Assembly (NCBI RefSeq): GCF_000327385.1 | Contig: NW_008707481.1 | Span: 376,202-440,201 of the forward strand | Reading direction: 5' to 3' | Origin: Lottia gigantea | Taxonomy: Eukaryota; Mollusca; Gastropoda; Lottiidae | DNA length: 64,000 nucleotides | Part shown: one piece after another, positions 11,953-24,475 of the stretch | Layout of the letters: every line of letters starts with the position of its first letter | Position numbering within the stretch: the first letter of the stretch is position 1 | Position numbers and translations under genes: made by a program | Notes under the pieces: model-generated | What the model saw: the letters and a program-made list of their open reading frames with translations, nothing else | What the model was told of the DNA's origin: nothing | The model's database searches: none

Positions 11953-12075
11953 AATGTAAATGAAAGTGAGAATATGGAAAGAGAACGTCACCAGAGTAAA
12001 GATGGCTTACGTAAAACTGTAGTTACAATTCAGAAAGAATTCACACGCTTAAAAACAGATCGAACTAAAACCCAG
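11953..12075 (+). CDS. NCKAP5: NCKAP5-like protein, coding exon 3
   Basis: The acceptor TTCCAG precedes 11953 and the donor CAG|GTCAGT follows 12075. The exon has 41 codons in phase 0 at both ends. The second half (TVVTIQKEFTRLKTDRTKTQ) is a heptad-rich helix and aligns in position with the part of vertebrate NCKAP5 just before its conserved REV...LEEER coiled coil. It is followed by a 45,953-bp intron. Confidence 0.8.
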
Positions 12076-14302
12076 GTCAGTCAGTTATTATCCGGAATTC
12101 TATGTAAGAGTGTATTTAACCACAAAGAAATATACAAATTTGTCTTGATTTCTGTCAATTTATCAGAGATTGGACCCTTTTTTTATGGCCAGATGTATCT
12201 ATAGATAAAGACAACAGTTAGAAGAGATCCCCAGGAATCTAAATTTGGATCTGTCAGTCACTGTATTAGATTATCAATTGCAGTTGTCATGTCAAAGGTT
12301 ATCTAATGACCTATGAACCTGTATTATAACCTGTTGTATAGTATATCTTGTTTGGTGTCATGGCTGGTCATTAATTAGGCTAATTGTTCAATTAATTATT
12401 AGGGAAGTGTCAAGGTATTTTGATATTCATTGTACATCTAAAGATACCCATGTCACTTCTCTTGCATAAATACCATTTTATTTTTTTGCATGTAATATAG
12501 GCAGCAATGGTGGGTGTAGAACCAGGCTTACTTATGGACACCTATCATTTATCAATGATAACTTTCTTGTTCTCTAAACTAATCTTATCTTTCATCTTCT
12601 TATGAAATATTTTTTGTCATATGAAAAGTTCATTATTTGTTTCAAATGTATTGTCAAACTCTTATTTTGGAATTCTGGTTTTTGTTTTGTAGTTTGAATA
12701 GTTAGTACCACCATCATGTTTTTTTTTTATAAAATGATGTCAAATATTTAATAAAAATGAAATAAATATAATTATACAAGACATGTAAATGCTGTAAAGA
12801 GTAATCTACCTTGCTTGAAAAGACATTTTGGAATCTTAAAGATATTATTGTTGAATTATTACTCAACAAATTACAACAAATATAATTATTAGAAATAATG
12901 GTTGCCGATAGCAATAGCCTTCATCAATCAACAAAAAGACCATAAAAATTCTTCTGCAGACAATCCAATTATTTTATCTGTGCTAGGCAACAAGAATCTG
13001 AGATGTAAAAATTGCAGCTTGTCTGTGTGTTGTCTGTAAGTGATAACCAGTCTGTACATGACATGCAGTAATTGATTTTGTTAATCCTTTCAATGCAAAA
13101 TGAGTGTTAAAATGGTGTATAAACTTCTATTAAAGTAAAGGTTACTTAATAAACATGTATTTCATCAATATATTTTATTACTTCTGCTAATAGGATTAAA
13201 AACAGTATAGAGCCTCATATCAATGTGTAACGCTCTGATATTATGGTCAGTCCTTTCGAAAGGCTGCCAATACCCTCAAACTCGTAGGTTTTCAACCACA
13301 AGGATATGTCTCAATTGCACTTTTGGAGTTTTCTTATGGGACATTTGATGTATCACACATGAAAAAAATCCTATTTTACTACAATTTATACAATATATCA
13401 TCTCCTATGACAGCACTGTACACTGTGTCAGTTAACATTGTCTCTTGATTACTCAATATTTGCAGTATACTATGTATCTTACTACCAAGGCCCTGCCTGG
13501 TGTCAAATCATAGTTTCAATTTCAATATCTTGGGACATGGTTTTTCATTCTGATAGGATTTGGGGACAGATATAAGAATAGGTTGGAAACCACTGCTCTA
13601 ACTCAATAAAAGTGAGTTATTTTGTTTCGTTTTGGACACCATTCTGCACTAGAGATTTTTATTTGAAGGCATAACTGTATATCAGAAGGAAATGGTGTTC
13701 AAGTCAACTAAACATTATAGAGTGAGAAATGTGTTAGAAATTTCCATTGATTTATACTTGTCACGATGGAATTCATTTTATGGCATTTGTCTTCATCTTT
13801 TTCATGGAAAATTGAGCATGAAGTTGTGAAAACACAGACACCATCTGATTGGTTTGTCATCCATTATTGACTGTTTTGTTTGGTTTTTCTCTTCAATCTG
13901 ATCTGATGACTTGACTACTTGAAATTAAAGCATTTTAGTTTTGGATATGTTTTTAAGGTATTCACTGTTTCCATACATTTGGCCTAGTAGAGTATCTATT
14001 ATTTATAGTTAATAAATATTTGGATTGGTGGGATGGATTAAGATGTATAAATTCTGGTCTTGCTTGACCCAGATATTATAGTGTTAGATGGTGCTGAGAA
14101 CATAGTCTCATAAAGGCACTGGCCAAGGTCACAAAGTAAAGATTTATGATAAAATGCATTTACTATGGATGTCTCTGATATACAATTTGTGGTAGTATTA
14201 TTTATTTAACTGAAATAGCTGCAAGACAGACCGTCATCATCCAATCAGATTCCTTTTCCTTTCAATTGCATGCTCCGCATGTGATCATCGACAAGGTGGA
14301 AA
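12076..14302 (+). other. intron 3, first part: no gene seen
   Basis: AT-rich sequence from the exon 3 donor to the 43-bp array, with no recognisable element. The 66-codon minus-strand frame at 12714-12914 is low in complexity. Confidence 0.5.
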
Positions 14303-15434
14303 ACATGACTGGTAAATACATACAAAACACCTGACTCAAACTCAGACATGACTGGTAATTACTTACAAAACAACTGACTCAAACTCAGACATGACTGGTA
14401 AATACATACAAAACAACTGACTCAAACTCAGACATGACTGGTAATTACTTACAAAACAACTGACTCAACTCAGACATGACTGGTAATACATACTAAACAA
14501 CTGACTCAAACTCAGACATGACTGGTAACTACATAATAAACAACTGACTCAAACTCAGACATGACTGGTAATTACTTACAAAACAACTGACTCAAACTCA
14601 GACATGACTGGTAATTACTTACAAAACAACTGACTCAAACTCAGACATGACTGGTAAATACATACAAAACAACTGACTCAAACTCAGACATGACTGGTAA
14701 TTACTTACAAAACAACTGACTCAACTCAGACATGACTGGTAAATACATACTAAACAACTGACTCAAACTCAGACATGACTGGTAAATACATACTAAACAA
14801 CTGACTCAAACTCAGACATGACTGGTAAATACATACTAAACAACTGACTCAAACTCAAACATGACTGTTAATTACTTACAAAACAACTGACTCAAACTCA
14901 GACATGACTGGTAAATACATACAAAACAACTGACTCAAACTCAGACATGACTGGTAATTACTTACAAAACAACTGACTCAAACTCAGACATGACTGGTAA
15001 ATACATACTAAACAACTGACTCAAACTCAGACATGACTGGTAACTACATACTAAACAACTGACTCAAACTCAGAAATGACTGGTAAATACATACTAAACA
15101 ACTGACTCAAACTCAGACATTACTGGTAAATACATACAAAACAACTGACTCAAACTCAGACATGACTGGTAAATACATACTAAACAACTGACTCAAACTC
15201 AGATATGACTGGTAAATACATACTAAACAACTGACTCAAACTCAGACATGACTGGTAAATACATACTAAACAACTGACTCAAACTCAGATATGACTGGTA
15301 AATACATACTAAACAACTGACTCAACTCAGACATGACTGGTAAATACATACTAAACAACTGACTCAAACTCAGACATGACTGGTAAATACATACTAAACA
15401 ACTGACTCAAACTCAGACATGACTGGTAAATACA
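14303..15434. repeat. 43-bp tandem array, 26 copies, each with a TGACTCA site
   Basis: The unit is CATGACTGGTAAATACATAC followed by AAAACAACTGACTCAAACTCAGA. I counted 26 occurrences of TGACTCA. Three spacer subtypes alternate (AATTACTTACAAAA, AAATACATACAAAA, AAATACATACTAAA), and single-base losses are rare. TGACTCA is the consensus TRE bound by Fos/Jun-type bZIP dimers (established); that it is used here is inference. Confidence 0.95.
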
Positions 15435-15719
15435 GGCAATCAATATCCCTGTCTCCAACCTATATTTAGCATTCTGCTGAAACTAAATAAATATCAATTT
15501 TATCTCAGACAAATAATCATTATGACATAACAAAACAAAATCAATAAAAATTTGTAATTTTCCAGTTTTCTCAGCTTTTATAACTTTCATTTTTTTCCAT
15601 TATCAGAAAATAACATTCATGGATTTATTCGCAGGAATTTTCTAGGTCAGTTTTTCCTCAGTTTTTCTCAATAAATTCCACAAATCAAATTTATTAATGG
15701 ACACAGAGAGTAACATGTG

Positions 15720-16135
15720 TTTCCATGACAACTCAGTGTATGAGAATCTTTTGTCGTGTGCGTGTCGACTGTAAAAAAACGTTAATGATGTCATCGGAGA
15801 ATTTCACGTGCGTGCTTTTGTCTTTACAGTGGTGTATTGAATGAAGCTGTGAGCTAGTTAGTGTCAGTGTTAGATTGACTGACTGACTGACTTCACGGTC
15901 GAGCGAGTGGTGATTTAGTTATATCCTTACTACATGTTGTCAGGGGGTATTGAGATGTATGGTCTAATCAGGTCGGACCAGTTCTAATATTAGATATAAA
16001 ATAACAGTGTGTTGTTATTCTATCATGGATATAACAAGACATTATTTTACTGTTAAGTACAGGAAGGAGTAAAACATCAATCCAACAAGTGTGTATTGAG
16101 ACAGGACCAAACTCTCAAAGCCTACGTTCTTAAAG
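15720..16135 (+). promoter_or_regulatory. candidate alternative promoter and 5' non-coding exon
   Basis: This stretch is richer in CpG and G+C than the surrounding intron. It contains TGATGTCATCGG (CRE/AP-1-like), TTTCACGTGCGTG (E-box) and a GACT repeat, and ends AAAG|GTAGGT, a good splice donor at 16136. No long open frame crosses it, so it would be 5' UTR, splicing to exon 4, which has an internal in-frame ATG at 58062. It starts about 290 bp right of the 26-copy TGACTCA array. This is inference from composition and a donor only. Confidence 0.3.
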
Positions 16136-17003
16136 GTAGGTTTGTTATTTTTCATTGTAGTACTTGTCAACACTATCTAGATATATGACATATGAATAAA
16201 ATTCTAAGAGATGAAATTAGACTGCATCCATATGATGAATTATTTTGCTGTTATATTTGAGTACAAACCAGGTTTAGGAGAGGCTTGAGTTTATGATGGC
16301 CAAAAAATATGTCAGATTAACTTGAAGGGGGTTGAGAGTCTAGAATAATTGAGGTATATGGCATCAGAAATTTGTCATGTCTTCAGCATATTTGAAACCA
16401 TGAAACCCAGTCACCAGTCCATGTATTTTCAATCTGAGCTATCTGATGATTCAGTGGGTTGTGTTTTGCAAAATATTGACTAGAAACAATATTCAGACCT
16501 AGATATTTATATCTCTATGACTGGTATCACTCTGTGACTTAGGCCAGTGCTTTCATTGAGACTCATCTCAATACAACCTAATACTGTTATAATTATTAGG
16601 TGACAGAGTTAAATCCCACACCTGACTAATTGTTAAAAACTATATATCTTTCTTGCATAAAGGTACGTTATAGCTAATTATAGCAGACAACAGTTCCAAC
16701 TCAATTAAGAGTTGCCTGGCATAAACTGTAGATCTAAGCAAATGTGAAACTCCTGCCATTTTCCAGTTCCTCTGCTCTAGAATCGGAAAGACCTGATGAT
16801 TGTGTGTGTGTATTTAACAGAGACATGTATTGACAGAGTCAAGGTAGTGTACTGTTAATGGAAGACAAAGAATCTATTTATAGTAACATGTTACCTGTAC
16901 AAACAATGAATGAACTAAGTGATGGCCTTGTAACCATTTCATACTGAGCTTTATCATTCTTCTAAATGTGAATGGTAATGTGACAACCCCTTGAAATTGG
17001 TCA
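16136..17003 (+). other. intron 3, no gene seen
   Basis: AT-rich sequence between the candidate alternative exon and the LINE insertion at 17015. Confidence 0.5.
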
Positions 17004-17024
17004 ATATCCTTTTAGGTTGGTTGG

Positions 17025-17686
17025 TAGATGACAAGTTAACGTTCGCTTCCAGCGGATGCTGATATCGCAAACTAGGTAGTTGTTGGTAGTCGAAGCTTTC
17101 ACAAAAGGGGGGAGAGATGTTCTCTAATGTTTCTGCGATGAAACTTGTTAAAGTGATTGGATATAATTAAAAAGTGTTAAGAAACTTGGTGGTGGTGGTA
17201 GATGACAAGTTAACGTTCGCTTCCAGCGGATGCTGATATCGCAAACTAGGTAGTTGTTGGTAGTCGTAGTAGTTGGTAGTTGGATTGGATCAAATTGGAT
17301 GATTCGGTGTTGTTGGTTTGGTTGTTGATTCTTCGTTAGATCTGGTCGGGTCGAATGACATGGCGGTGAAACTCGGCCCTGGATGGTGTGGCGTGAGTTA
17401 CTCGGTCTCCTTCATTCTTCCAAACTCGTTCTGATCATGGTATTTCTTGTTGATTGGTAGTCGAATGGTAGTCGTTGGTTTGGTTTGGTTTGGTTAGATT
17501 ATCTGTTATCTGTTGGAAAACTCGAAGACCTGAAAAAAAAAGAAAAAAAAAAAGAAAGTGAGAAAAAGAGGGAGGAAAGAGGGGGGGGGGGGAAGCTTTC
17601 ACAAAAGGGGGGAGAGATGTTCTCTAATGTTTCTGCGATGAAACTTGTTAAAGTGATTGGATATAATTAAAAAGTGTTAAGAAACT
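17025..17686. repeat. duplicated blocks in the LINE 3' region (A-B-A'...B')
   Basis: Block A (17027-17092) recurs at 17201-17266, and block B (17093-17186, containing AAGCTTTCACAAAAGGGG) recurs at 17593-17686, nearly identical. B' directly follows the coding end on the minus strand and so is in its natural place; the A-B pair at the far 3' end is the extra copy. Confidence 0.85.
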
Positions 17687-18244
17687 TTGATAAAAAAAAA
17701 AATCTTAGCCTATCTGTTCAAGACAGATTTGGTTATAAAATGGAAGACTAGTTCCATTATCGTATACCAGTGGTCCGTGGGTGGAGCCAAAACATTCTGT
17801 ATGGTTAGTGGTATGCCGTTGGTTTCCAGGTACTCTAGTAGTGGCTTACGAGCGGGTTTCAATTCAGTGCATTGAATGAGGATATGCGACCTTGTGGCAA
17901 CGTGGCCGCAGCGACATTTAATGGCGTTGAACTGATGGTCTCGTAGTACGTTGTTGGTCCGGAGTCTGGTTGCCACTTTGCAGATGGCTACACATGGATG
18001 GTTTGGTTTGGTTTGGTTTGGTATCTTCGGATCAATCTGGTATCTTGCGGTGTCGAGGTTCCGTAACATGTCAGACCATTTCTGGTTGATCCTAGAAGAT
18101 ACGATACTGCAGAACTCCGAATAGGAGTATTCTACAGGCTCGATATCCTCCAGACTCAGACTTTCTTTGGCACAACGGTCTGCTTGATCGTTGCCAGGAA
18201 TGGAGACGTGCGATGGAACCCATACTAATTCAATCTTCTGGTTG

Positions 18245-18322
18245 TTGTTGGTTTGGTAGTTGTGGATGTTAAGAAACTTAAGAAGATAAGTTTCTTAACA
18301 TCCACAACTACCAAACCAACAA
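18245..18322. repeat. perfect inverted repeat: 36-bp arms, 6-bp loop
   Basis: The left arm 18245-18280 and right arm 18287-18322 are exact reverse complements around AGAAGA. The left arm is LINE coding sequence leading into the RNase H frame, and the right arm is its inverted copy. A 17-bp direct repeat AAGAAACTTAAGAAGAT begins at 18271 and again at 18322. This fits snap-back or template switching at the 5' end during insertion. Confidence 0.92.
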
Positions 18323-18347
18323 AGAAACTTAAGAAGATATCCTTTTA

Positions 18348-21059
18348 TACTGTTAAGCCCTTATAATCCATTATGTGGGTTTTTAACAAAGTTTGACTCC
18401 GTTATTGTGGAAGGAAATAATTTAAAGCAAACGTAACAAAAACACAGATATCTACCTATTAGCCTTGACCATTCATATCTTTTCTATACTAGACCTAGTA
18501 ATATTAGTAGGTTTATGAAATATCTTGAAATTCTTTAATCTCTAAATAAATTCTGATTTGAAACTTGGTTTTAATATTAACAATACCCCCCAAAACTGGA
18601 GCATTCATTCTGAAATATTTTGACGAGTTTCAATTGAAAATTTTCAGTGAAAAAGGCACTCATATAACAAGTCAAATGATATTGGGAAGGGGTGGAAAGT
18701 TAATTCTAGGTTTCTACCTCATCAAATTTAAAAATTTTGACTTGTTATTAGAATCAAAATCAAAAGTCTCAGACAATGGTATGGATTTTATACAAAAACT
18801 GTAAAATGTAACTGTACACATCTCTGGACCATCTTAATTCTACTGTGAAGTATCAGTTAGGGTCAATTACCTCTCATTCACTCCCAAAACTTGTTATTTG
18901 TCAGTCTGTCTGGGGACAAACTACTTGTCATGAGGATGGAACAGTTCTATTGTATCACTAACAATTATAGGTTGTAGAAATAGTAGGGGGTCAGCTAGTT
19001 GGTCAGCCTCTTTTACCCAAATTAAAGGGTTTTTAAGCTGTTAATTTGTTGTTACAGCCAACAATTTTGTACCCAGATTTGTTAATTAAAGGGGTGTATG
19101 AAAAGAATTGTAATTTCACCCCAAACGACTTGTGGTTTTATAAAGAGGACATTGTTTGTGTTTGATATAGTATTTAAAATCTGTATCTGGGTGCTAGGAA
19201 AGCAATGAATAATTCTACAACGATGATGTATTTTATACTAGCATCTCTACCAATCTCTATACTCACATTTCCATGTTTATGATTGTAATTTGGTCGTTTT
19301 GAAGAAAACTGTAAATAGTATTTTTAATATTTTAATGCACTTGTTAGTTTATGATTGATTGTCTGTTATAATTTGACAATTGAACACAAATTCAAATATT
19401 CAGTTTAAATTTTCATTTTTTTGGGTGATGTATTTAAATATCTATGTAATAAATGTGATCAGACGGTAAATACAATACCAGCATATCACATGTGATAATG
19501 TGGTTTGTCAGACTAGTCCATATCAAGATTTAACTGTGGTGGAGAGTTCTAATCTATTTGTCATTGAGACCAGTGGAGTCAATATGTTGAGGACGCAGTG
19601 AGATCTTAGAACAAATAGACCAGTCTGGAAAATTAACATGGGGAACAGTAATGAATCACTTGACATTCTTTAACGAGAGACTGTCGCCATAAGTAAGCTT
19701 TTGAAATTGATTTTGGTTTGAGTGTCGATACTGGCCATGATGATAATGATAATAAAGGCGTTAGGAAATGATGATAATGAGGCTAAGAGGGAGCAAAGAT
19801 CATTAAAATAGTCTGCTCTTCTATAATCAAATTGATTTTTTCAGACATTAAATATCTGCCATATAGTCCTGAAAGTTTAAGGGACTAATACTTTCAGTTA
19901 ATCATGTCTGAAAACAGCTAATTTTATTTTCTTCATTTTTAAATATAAAAAAATATACATGATTAAAAAGATCTGATGAATGAAGACAATTATTACAGCT
20001 TGATAATTCTTCAGCTGAAGTCAGAACAACTATTCCAGATGACTATTCTGTAATAGTTTAGCATTTAAACCTGGTTTTCAGAAAGAAACATAAAGAAACC
20101 TGTAAAATGTTTTCTCTTAAAATTGTCACATTTCACTTCCGTGCAATATTGTCATGAAAATTTTTATAAAGTAATTTCCAACTTCGAATGAACATTTTAA
20201 AAGCCATTATAAGTAGAAAACTTTAAAAAATGGAAATGTACATTAAGACAAGTCTAGATGGCTTTCAAATTATATATTTAGATAAAAACTGCTATTATTT
20301 GAATATGGTATTTAAGAGCTTTTATCTATTTTTATAAAGAGTTTTTTTACTTGTGAACCAAGTTATTAAAATCCTGTGATTATGAGTTGAAAGTCTAATT
20401 ATAAAAATAGAAGGATGAAAAATACATTTTTTATACCTAGATTACACAAAAAAAAAATTTACTAGTACTAGTTTAAACTATTTATACACAATTTCAGTTG
20501 TGTTTTCTTATATATTATACTTAAGCCATACCAATTTATTTTCTTGTTTTACAAATTTTTCTGAAAAAATCTGTAAAGGCGAGAGGGAAAAAAACAAAAG
20601 ACCAAATTTGTGGGAAGGGCAAGAGAGAAAAAAAATCCTTATGAAAACCAGGACTAACCTGGATTTTCCTACTTTTTCATTGTTGATCAGTAATCATATA
20701 TTTTATTAATACTGGTAATAAAATTTTTTTTCATCAGGAATATGAAGAATGTATATATTTTCTGATCTCTGAAAATATGAGTTGGGAGGATCTGTAAAAC
20801 AAGACAAAAACATGGTTCTGGTCTTATAGCTGAAAGTAACAGTGAGTTGTGACTAGTTACAAACATTGTAATTGTCTATTACAAGAAATTGTTTTAAATT
20901 GATCTGTGATCAGTAATCAATACCAATTATAGCTAGTTATCTAGATAAAGATGGTATTTCTCAATATCGAGTGTAACATGGACAGTTTATGTAGTCAGTA
21001 CGGTACTATTAGTAAAATCAATCATATTGAACTTTCCAATTCCAATATACATGAGAGAA
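18348..21059 (+). other. intron 3, no gene seen
   Basis: AT-rich sequence. Short open frames at 18565 and 20500 lack motifs and splice context. 20560-20640 is purine-rich. Confidence 0.5.
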
Positions 21060-21291
21060 CTGTGATGACTCAGTGAGTTAAACCCTTGCTCGCTTATGTG
21101 AAGGTTCCATCCATATAGGATGAAACAATAAACTGAGGCCCTATGTGCTACAGGCTGTGCACGTTAAAGTTCCCTCAACAGTTTGAAATAAAAAAAGGGC
21201 AGGCTAATGCCACTGTCCTAGCAAAATTTCCCTCATTGTATCTTGCATGGTGCAGAAATGTAGGACGTAAAAAACTCCATTCATTCATCTA
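21060..21291 (+). mobile_element. SINE copy 3, nearly full length
   Basis: The 5' head looks tRNA-derived: GATGACTCAGTGAGTTAAAC (box A-like) and GAAGGTTCCATCC (box B-like), spaced as in a Pol III internal promoter. The family body follows (GATGAAACAATAAACTGAGG, GGCTGTGCACGTTAAAG, TTTCCCTCATTG, GTAGGACGTAAA) with the tail CTCCATTCATTCATC. Confidence 0.85.
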
Positions 21292-21370
21292 TGTATATAT
21301 GACAATGGAAATTGAAAGTTGGGCATTATGCATCTTCACAATCTCCAGCTTTTACACATTTTGTCTTAAC

Positions 21371-21533
21371 TTATACCTTAGATGCAATAGCCCCCCTTAC
21401 TTGTATCACAGAATGCAGCAATTTGATAGAATTGTGCGCCAGCAAATACAGCTTTATTCGCAAACATATAACCCAAAATATATATTTACAAACTTCCCTG
21501 ATACAAGAGGGGTGGCTATTGCAGTCAAGGTAT
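21371..21533. mobile_element. foldback MITE, copy 2
   Basis: The ends are inverted repeats: TATACCTTAGATGCAATAGC at the left, and GGCTATTGCAGTCAAGGTAT then AAG at the right, extending to CTTGTATCA/TGATACAAG. The core ATGCAGCAATTTGAT-G-ATTGTG matches copy 1 at 5291. This copy is shorter and has no SINE insertion. Confidence 0.8.
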
Positions 21534-22663
21534 AAGACCCAGTTCGTAAGAGCTTGACATTGTGAAGATGGGCATTATGTAACAGTCATTGCAATGATAA
21601 GAAAACCCTTGTGTACCATGCCTTTAACTCAGAATGAAAGAAAAGCAGGTGTTTTCCATGTAAATCTGGTTTTAGATACACAACTCAGGAATAAGATTGT
21701 ATGTGATTCAGATTTCAAGTATTTATGAATGATGAATATTAAAATTTACCTACTTTTCTCAAATTTTATGTCAACATCCACAGACGCCTGTTTTCTTTTA
21801 TGTTCATGTGCTATAGGTAACACACACAAGATCAAATATTGACTGTAATTAACTGATCCTTCTTCTTCACAAATCATCTCTTCTCACCTTTTTAATAGAG
21901 ATCTAAGACCTGGACCAAGACCTAAGACTGATTTACATTAGTAATGGACACTTAAGAAATACACTTGATGATCACAAGTTACATTTATGTTGACAAAATG
22001 ACATTTTTTATAATCAATTAAGAAACATGACATCTTTCTACTTACAAAATCTATGATCAGATGAGATAATACTGTACACATCAATTAAGAGAAATACACC
22101 ATATAAAGAGAGATTGTTTGAGCAGAAAGTGTTCATTCTGTCTACAGACATCTGACTAAAAGAAAATAACAGAAAAAATAATGCCCATCAGACTTATTCC
22201 TTGTCCACCTCCTTCATTTGTTAGTTTTAACTCAGTGACTTAAAGATTGTGGAATAACCATCAGAAGGTTGATCAACCAGAGCTAGAGGATGCGTTGTAA
22301 GGTATTGTGGAAATTAGTGATATAACACTACAACATTTTGTTTACTGACCTCCTTTGAACACAGGTTTTGTGTAAGGACAAAAATATCAATGTAGCTTTG
22401 ATCATTATGGTTTAAAATCAACAGATGTGAATAAACACTGTTCCCCACGTATTAATGATGTAATTATGTTTTAATAATGTCTTTACTCTCGTAAAATAAA
22501 CATTACATACTGTATTCATGTACGTTTTTATTATTCATTGAACTTAGATCTCTTTTTGTCAACAGGCACAAACAATTGCTAGCATCAGAATCCAGGGTGG
22601 GAGTGTTACTGCATGTTCATTTCAAATTAGGGAAGTTTTTATCTACTTTTGAAATCAATGAAA
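21534..22663 (+). other. intron 3, no gene seen
   Basis: AT-rich intronic sequence with no recognised repeat. Confidence 0.5.
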
Positions 22664-22952
22664 CAATTTCACTGTTAAAATAGTGCTCAATACACCAATT
22701 GTAGAGTAATATAGAAATATTACTGTTAAAATAGTGCTCAATACATCAATTGTAGAGTGGTATAGAAATATTACTGTTAAAATAGTGCTCAATACACCAA
22801 TTGTAGAGTAATATAGAAATATTACTGTTAAAATAGTGCTCAATACTTCAATTGTAGAGTAATATAGAAATATTACTGTTAAAATAGTGCTCAATACACC
22901 AATTGTAGAGTAATATAGAAATATTACTGTTAAAATAGTGCTCAATACTATG
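22664..22952. repeat. 51-bp tandem repeat, about 5.5 copies
   Basis: The unit contains AATAGTGCTCAATACACCAA then TTGTAGAGTAATATAGAAATATTACTGTTAA. Because 51 is a multiple of three, a repetitive 102-codon minus-strand frame (22655-22963) stays open; it has no other coding sign. Confidence 0.93.
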
Positions 22953-23917
22953 GTGTTTAACAATTATGAGATTTCCGGGTCTTCACAAATGACAATAGGT
23001 TGTTTCATGGATGCTTATATTAAGCTGCTGACAAATGATTCAAATATAATTCTCTACAGGACAGGTGGTTAAGTTGAGGTTAACATTACAGGTGGTTAAA
23101 GATGGGTTTACTTATATTTTAACATCAAATTAAGCAAACTATTTGATTAATTGGTGTTTCTAATAAATTATCATGTATTCTTAATCATATCATTATGTTC
23201 TTATTGCATATAGTTAAGAGTTTTAACCAATCATAAATGTCCATGTATGTACAGTCTGGATAAAAAAAAAGGACTTTTTGACCTTTCTTGATCGGTCACT
23301 CATTGGAATTCTGCTGGTAATTCTCTTCTAATTTTGCTAATTATGAATTAATTATGGACATGTGAGACAAACTGGTATTCTCCCAAGTCATTAGAACACC
23401 TCTACTTTCTATTCATATAAGTATTAGCATTTTCATTTTCATAAATGAAAATAAGGGATCCCATCTTTAAGTTGAGGTTAACATTCCAATATTGTATTTG
23501 AAACAACTTATCTGGTCAAGAGGAATTAGGTAAAAAAAAAAAAACATTTGGTCCTAAAACTATTGAAATTATATCAGAAGGTTTCTATTTATCTTCAAGT
23601 TTGTCCTTGAGTGTGAAAGTTTAAATAAAGTTAAAATAAAGCACATGAATTTCAATGAACTTGGTAATGTCAATACATATTTAAAAGAATATGTCAATTA
23701 TTCAACATTTTGGCCTGAACTTCTGTCTTGTTCTATAATTGGAATTAAAATCTTATTAATTTATCATCAAAGTTTTTTTTTCTTCAACCTAGGTTATAGG
23801 TTCATTGTATTAGGTTCGATATATTGCATCTTCAGTCATCAACATCAATTGCACTTGCCAATGACTTGACCTTCCAAATTATTTGTGAAATTTAGTATAC
23901 TTAGTATGTATGACTGT
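22953..23917 (+). other. intron 3, no gene seen
   Basis: AT-rich sequence between two tandem arrays. Confidence 0.5.
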
Positions 23918-24475
23918 TAAAGCGGCAGCACTGCTGTACAATGTTTGAGTACTTTTTTAAACTGCTTCACTGTTTGTACACAATTTGAGCACTTATTAAA
24001 ACTGTATATGACTGTTGTCCAATATTTGAGCTGCACTATTGTACAATATTTGTTAACTGTTTTAACTGCAGTACTGTTGTACAATATTTGTTAACTGTTT
24101 AAACTGCAACACTGTTTGTTAACTGACTGCAGCACTGTTGTACAATGTTTGTTAACTGTTTAAACTGCAGCACTATTGTACAATGTTTGTTAACTGTTTA
24201 AACTGCAGCACTGTTGTACAATGTTTGTTAACTGTTTAAACTGCAGCACTATTGTACAATGTTTGTTAACTGTTTAAACTGCAGCATTATTGTACAATAT
24301 TTGTTATCTGTTTAAACTGCAGCAGTGCTTACTGTTTTATGGTATATTGTGTTTGTACATATTTATGCACTGTTTAAAGCTGCAGCACTGTTGTACAATA
24401 TTTGAGCTGTTGTACCATATTTATGTACATTATTTATTCTGTTGTACAATATTTGAGCATTGTTCACTGTGATAG
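23918..24475. repeat. degenerate ~38-bp tandem repeat
   Basis: The unit is CTGCAGCACTGTTGTACAAT then GTTTGTTAACTGTTTAAA. Central copies (24120-24290) are near identical; the flanks are increasingly diverged. Confidence 0.9.

Larger units (their letters stand above)
17015..18336 (-). mobile_element. RNase-H-bearing LINE, 3' fragment with target-site duplication
   Basis: An 11-bp direct repeat ATATCCTTTTA flanks it (17004-17014 and 18337-18347). The element lies on the minus strand. An open frame from about 18280 to 17710 carries the end of an RNase H domain (WVPSHVSIPGNDQADRCAK, with the H and D expected of RNH in I/Jockey-like LINEs) and a C-terminal zinc-type motif CRCGHVATRSHILIQC. The stop is at 17710. 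The 3' UTR has a purine/pyrimidine tract (17530-17592) and ends in an AACC-type tail. The reverse transcriptase and endonuclease are absent (5' truncation). The 5' end is a hairpin. Inside the 3' UTR two blocks are duplicated. Confidence 0.88.

Noticed and set aside
14303-15434. Possible CRISPR array
   Set aside because: The whole 43-bp unit repeats; there are no unique spacers, and the context is a eukaryotic intron.
17485-17670. Lys/Glu-rich 61-codon frame
   Set aside because: It reads through the purine tract of the LINE 3' UTR on the wrong strand.
21060-21110. tRNA gene
   Set aside because: Box A- and box B-like words are present but no cloverleaf could be drawn, and the sequence recurs with a SINE body and tail.
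22655-22963. 102-codon repetitive minus-strand frame resembling a transmembrane protein
   Set aside because: A consequence of a 51-bp tandem repeat whose length is a multiple of three.
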